A DNA stretch of 64,000 nt from CAVPMN01 sp963706425 (lineage in GTDB: Bacteria; Actinomycetota; Acidimicrobiia; Acidimicrobiales; Acidimicrobilacustridaceae): the NCBI GenBank assembly GCA_963706425.1, contig CAVPMN010000020.1:496001-560000 (forward strand). The letters run 5' to 3'. Below, one piece after another: positions 61,363-64,000 of the stretch (the first letter of the stretch is position 1; each line of letters starts with the position of its first letter). The position numbers were made by a program, and so were the translations under genes. The notes under the pieces are model-generated. The model did no database searches, was not told the origin of the DNA, and saw only the letters and a program-made list of their open reading frames with translations.

Positions 61363-63057
61363 ATGCCCGGTGCCTTCGACCGACGCGACGCGCTGCGGCG
61401 GCTGGCCGAGACGCACTTCGACGTCCTCATCGTGGGTGGCGGCATCACCGGGGCGGGCTGCGCACTCGACGCCGCCTCCCGCGGCCTGCGCACCGCACTG
61501 GTCGAACGCGACGACTTCGCGTCCGGCACCTCGTCGAAGTCGTCCAAGCTGGTGCACGGCGGCCTCCGCTATCTCCAACAGGGCGACGTGCGACTCGTCT
61601 ACGAAGCGCTCCACGAGCGCCAGCGGCTGCGCCGCAACGCGCCGCACCTCGTGAAGGTGCTCCCCTTCCTGCTGCCCGTCTTCACGGGCAAGGGGGGCGT
61701 GGTGCCGAAGAAGCTGGCCCGAGCGCTCGGCTCGGCCATGTGGCTCTACGACATCACCGGCGGCTACCGCATCGGCAAGCTGCACAAGCGCATCAGCCCC
61801 GAGAAGGCGCTGGCCCACATGCCCACCCTCCGCCGTGAGCGCCTGGCGTCGTCCTACCTCTACTACGACGCCCAGGCCGACGACGCCCGGCTCACCCTCG
61901 CCCTCGCCCGCACCGCCGCCATCGAGTTCGGCGCCGCCGTGGCCAACGGGGTCACGGTCACGTCGATCACGAAGGACCCGGCCGGCCATGCCATCGGAGC
62001 GTCGGTCGAAGCCGACGGCGAGCAGTTCGAGATCCGCGCCGACGCGGTGGTCAACGCCGCAGGCGTCTGGGCCGACGAGGTACGCGTGCTCGACGAGGCC
62101 GAGCACCCCCACTCGATCCGCCCGGCCAAAGGCATCCACATCACCATCCCCTGGGCGAAGGTGCAGAACGACATCGCCGCCGTCGTGCCGGTGCCCAAGG
62201 ACAAGCGCTCGGTGTTCGTCGTGCCGTGGGGCGACTTCACCTACATCGGCACCACCGACACCGACTACGACGGGCCGATCGACGACCCGCAGTGCACCCC
62301 CGAAGACATCGACTACCTCCTGAAGGCCATCAACAACTCGGTGACCACCGACATCACCGAGGCCGACATCACCGGCACGTGGGCCGGGCTGCGGCCGCTC
62401 GTGCGCGACGCCGGCAGCGACCGCACGGCCGACCTCTCCCGGCGTCACCGCGTGATGCGCTCGGCCAGCGGGGTGGTCACCATCACGGGCGGCAAGCTCA
62501 CGACCTATCGGGAGATGTCGGCCGACACCATCGACGCGGTGCTCGGCCACGTGCTCAACGCCAAGGTGCTCGAGAGGGTTCGCCGCCACAGCCGCACCAA
62601 GCGCCTGCGACTTCGGGGCGCCGACGGCTACGCCGAGGTGATCGCCTCGGCCGAGGCCGTTCCCGGCGTCGACCGCGACACGGTGGTGCACCTGGCCGAC
62701 CGCTATGGCGGCGACGCCCGCACACTGCTGGCGATGATCGAGCACGACCCCTCACTCGGCAAACCGCTGGTGCCCGGCCTGCCCTACGTCCGTGCCGAGG
62801 CGCTCTACGCCGCCCGCTACGAGATGGTCACCACGCTCGACGACGTGTTGTCACGACGCACCCGTGCCCGCCTGCTCGCTCGCGACGCGTCGGCCGAGGC
62901 AGCCGCCGACGTGGCCGCGCTCATCGGGCCGGCGCTCGGCTGGGACGACGCCGAGCAGCTCCGTCAGGTCGAGACCTACCGCGCGTCGATCGACGAGGAG
63001 CGCCGGGTCCCGGGACTGCCGGAGATCGCTCTCGACGCCGTGATCGGCGCCCGATGA
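61363..63057 (+). CDS. glpD: Aerobic glycerol-3-phosphate dehydrogenase
   Basis: FAD enzyme oxidising sn-glycerol-3-phosphate to dihydroxyacetone phosphate at the membrane, passing electrons to quinone. 564 residues. FAD loop DVLIVGGGITGAGCALDAASRG, SGTSSKSSKLVHGGLRYLQQGD, RPAKGIHITIPW, YIGTTDTDYDGP, TWAGLRPLVRDAG and ITGGKLTTYREMS, then the C-terminal DAO_C domain. ATG 61363 has AGGAG nine bases upstream; the ATG at 61321 overlaps the -10. Pairs functionally with glpK at 35.1 kb. Stop overlaps the next gene as ATGA. Confidence 0.95.
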   Translation: MPGAFDRRDALRRLAETHFDVLIVGGGITGAGCALDAASRGLRTALVERDDFASGTSSKSSKLVHGGLRYLQQGDVRLVYEALHERQRLRRNAPHLVKVLPFLLPVFTGKGGVVPKKLARALGSAMWLYDITGGYRIGKLHKRISPEKALAHMPTLRRERLASSYLYYDAQADDARLTLALARTAAIEFGAAVANGVTVTSITKDPAGHAIGASVEADGEQFEIRADAVVNAAGVWADEVRVLDEAEHPHSIRPAKGIHITIPWAKVQNDIAAVVPVPKDKRSVFVVPWGDFTYIGTTDTDYDGPIDDPQCTPEDIDYLLKAINNSVTTDITEADITGTWAGLRPLVRDAGSDRTADLSRRHRVMRSASGVVTITGGKLTTYREMSADTIDAVLGHVLNAKVLERVRRHSRTKRLRLRGADGYAEVIASAEAVPGVDRDTVVHLADRYGGDARTLLAMIEHDPSLGKPLVPGLPYVRAEALYAARYEMVTTLDDVLSRRTRARLLARDASAEAAADVAALIGPALGWDDAEQLRQVETYRASIDEERRVPGLPEIALDAVIGAR

Positions 63058-64000
63058 CCGCCGACGAGATCGGGCCCGCCGCACCCACGCCACCGATCAC
63101 CCTCAACCTCGACGCCGGCCCGGCCACGAGTCGCCTGGGCCTACCCACCGTCGCCGTCGACGAGGGCACGCTCGACCGACTGCGAGCCACGGGCGCAGCC
63201 GTCACCACCGACGACACCGCCCGCGCCGAAGCGAGCCGCGACTGGTGGCCCCTGGCCATGACGTGGGCACCCGACGGCCAGGTGGCGGCGCTGGCGTCCG
63301 CGGTGGTGAGTCCCACCACGGTCGAGCAGGTGAGCGCCGTGCTCGCCATCTGCAACGAGGAGCGCCTGCCCGTCACCCCTGCCGCAGGGCGCAGTGGTGT
63401 GGTGGGCGGCTCGGTGCCGCTCTACGGAGGCGTGGTGCTCGACCTCTGCGCCCTCACCGGCATCCGGGGGGTCGACGACACCTCGCTGGTCGTCGACGTG
63501 CTGCCCGGCACCTTCGGCGATCACTTCGAACGCGACCTGCGTCGCGAGATCGGGCTCACCGTCGGCCACTGGCCCCAGTCGATGACGCTGTCGACCGTCG
63601 GTGGGTGGTTGGCGTGTCGCGGTGCGGGCCAGTTCAGCACCCGCTACGGCAAGATCGAGGACATGGTCGTGGGCCTCGACGTGGTGCTGGCCGACGGCCG
63701 CCTCGTCCACACCGGCGGCCATGCCCGGCAGGCCGCCGGCCCCGACCTCAACCAGGTGTTCGTGGGCTCCGAGGGCACCCTCGGTGTCATCGTCGGCGCA
63801 CGCCTGCGCGCCCACCCGGTGCCTGCCCACAGTCGCCAGGCCGCCTACGGGTTCGCCTCGTTCGCGGAGGGTCTCGAAGCCTGCCGTCGCATCCTGCGGC
63901 GTGGGGCCACCCCCGCGGTGCTGCGCCTCTACGACGCCATCGAGGGCGATCGCAACTTCTCCACCGGCGAGGTCGCGCCGCTGCTCGTCTTCGACGAGGG
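63054..64000 (+). CDS. FAD-linked oxidase (alkyl-DHAP synthase-like), partial
   Basis: First 315 codons; the gene leaves the right edge. FAD-binding type 4 (PCMH) domain: PVTPAAGRSGVVGGSVPLYGGVVLDL, the FAD segment SMTLSTVGGWLACRGAGQFSTRYGKIEDMVVGLDVVLADG and FVGSEGTLGVIVGARL. The QFSTRYGKIEDM stretch resembles alkyl-dihydroxyacetonephosphate synthases more than D-lactate dehydrogenases. ATG overlaps the glpD stop as ATGA, so it is coupled to a DHAP-producing enzyme. Ether-lipid synthesis is possible but not shown, since many bacterial relatives have other 2-hydroxyacid substrates. Confidence 0.82.
   Translation, partial: MTADEIGPAAPTPPITLNLDAGPATSRLGLPTVAVDEGTLDRLRATGAAVTTDDTARAEASRDWWPLAMTWAPDGQVAALASAVVSPTTVEQVSAVLAICNEERLPVTPAAGRSGVVGGSVPLYGGVVLDLCALTGIRGVDDTSLVVDVLPGTFGDHFERDLRREIGLTVGHWPQSMTLSTVGGWLACRGAGQFSTRYGKIEDMVVGLDVVLADGRLVHTGGHARQAAGPDLNQVFVGSEGTLGVIVGARLRAHPVPAHSRQAAYGFASFAEGLEACRRILRRGATPAVLRLYDAIEGDRNFSTGEVAPLLVFDE

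Overview
The window is high-GC, gene-dense chromosomal DNA from an actinobacterium. The evidence is a division/cell-wall (dcw) cluster with mraZ but without ftsA or ddl, WhiB, DUF3040, an MtrA-MtrB-LpqB-like trio, a PimB-like mannosyltransferase, actinobacterial-type LexA boxes, and many genes whose start codon sits 6-8 bases after a TANNNT -10 element (leaderless transcripts). The overall flavour (ArsA/Get3-like ATPase, PPi-type phosphofructokinase, 13E12-type HNH protein, epoxyqueuosine reductase) fits the class Acidimicrobiia best, but that placement is an inference.

Layout. 1-15.0 kb: minus-strand dcw cluster mraZ-rsmH-ftsL-ftsI-murE-mraY-murD-ftsW-murG-murC-murB-ftsQ-ftsZ-(pgeF). Most neighbours overlap at ATGA/GTGA; murF is missing from its usual place. 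A MraZ operator with five GTGG boxes overlaps the promoter of mraZ. 15.2-18.6 kb: lipoate-ligase-like gene, menC, HNH nuclease, a small protein and a ROK sugar kinase (minus). 18.7-23.4 kb: MoxR-DUF58-TgpA transglutaminase operon (plus). 23.4-30.3 kb: mainly minus-strand genes: DUF3040, dinB, CBS, Nudix, a beta-helix lipoprotein, a cupredoxin, a dolichol-phosphate-mannose-synthase-like enzyme and threonine aldolase. 30.3-34.0 kb: inositol monophosphatase and the MtrAB-LpqB-like signalling operon. 34.0-40.3 kb: phosphofructokinase (frameshifted), glycerol kinase, an ACT protein, TetR, an alanine-type aminotransferase (frameshifted) and a second ROK kinase. 40.3-48.6 kb: bacterial eRF1-like protein, a degenerate SMC-like ATPase, ArsA-like ATPase, SRPBCC, PimB and QueG. 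48.6-53.2 kb: a probable SOS-linked region with a broken 13E12/HNH gene, a NYN-domain protein and a DnaQ/GIY-YIG/UVR nuclease behind a perfect LexA box. 53.3-57.5 kb: a large secreted Calx-beta/FnIII/sulfatase gene broken by some twenty or more frame changes. 57.5-64 kb: trpD (frameshifted), whiB, the Fur-rubrerythrin-DUF3501 operon, then glpD with a FAD oxidase that runs off the right edge.

Functionally the window combines septal peptidoglycan synthesis, envelope sensing (MtrAB-LpqB), glycerol entry (glpK, glpD), peroxide/iron response (Fur, rubrerythrin) and DNA-damage response (LexA boxes, DnaQ-GIY-YIG nuclease, dinB). Six genes carry frameshifts. Four of them need exactly one inserted base each, and the secreted sulfatase needs long runs of inserted bases, so sequencing or assembly error must be excluded before any is called a true pseudogene.
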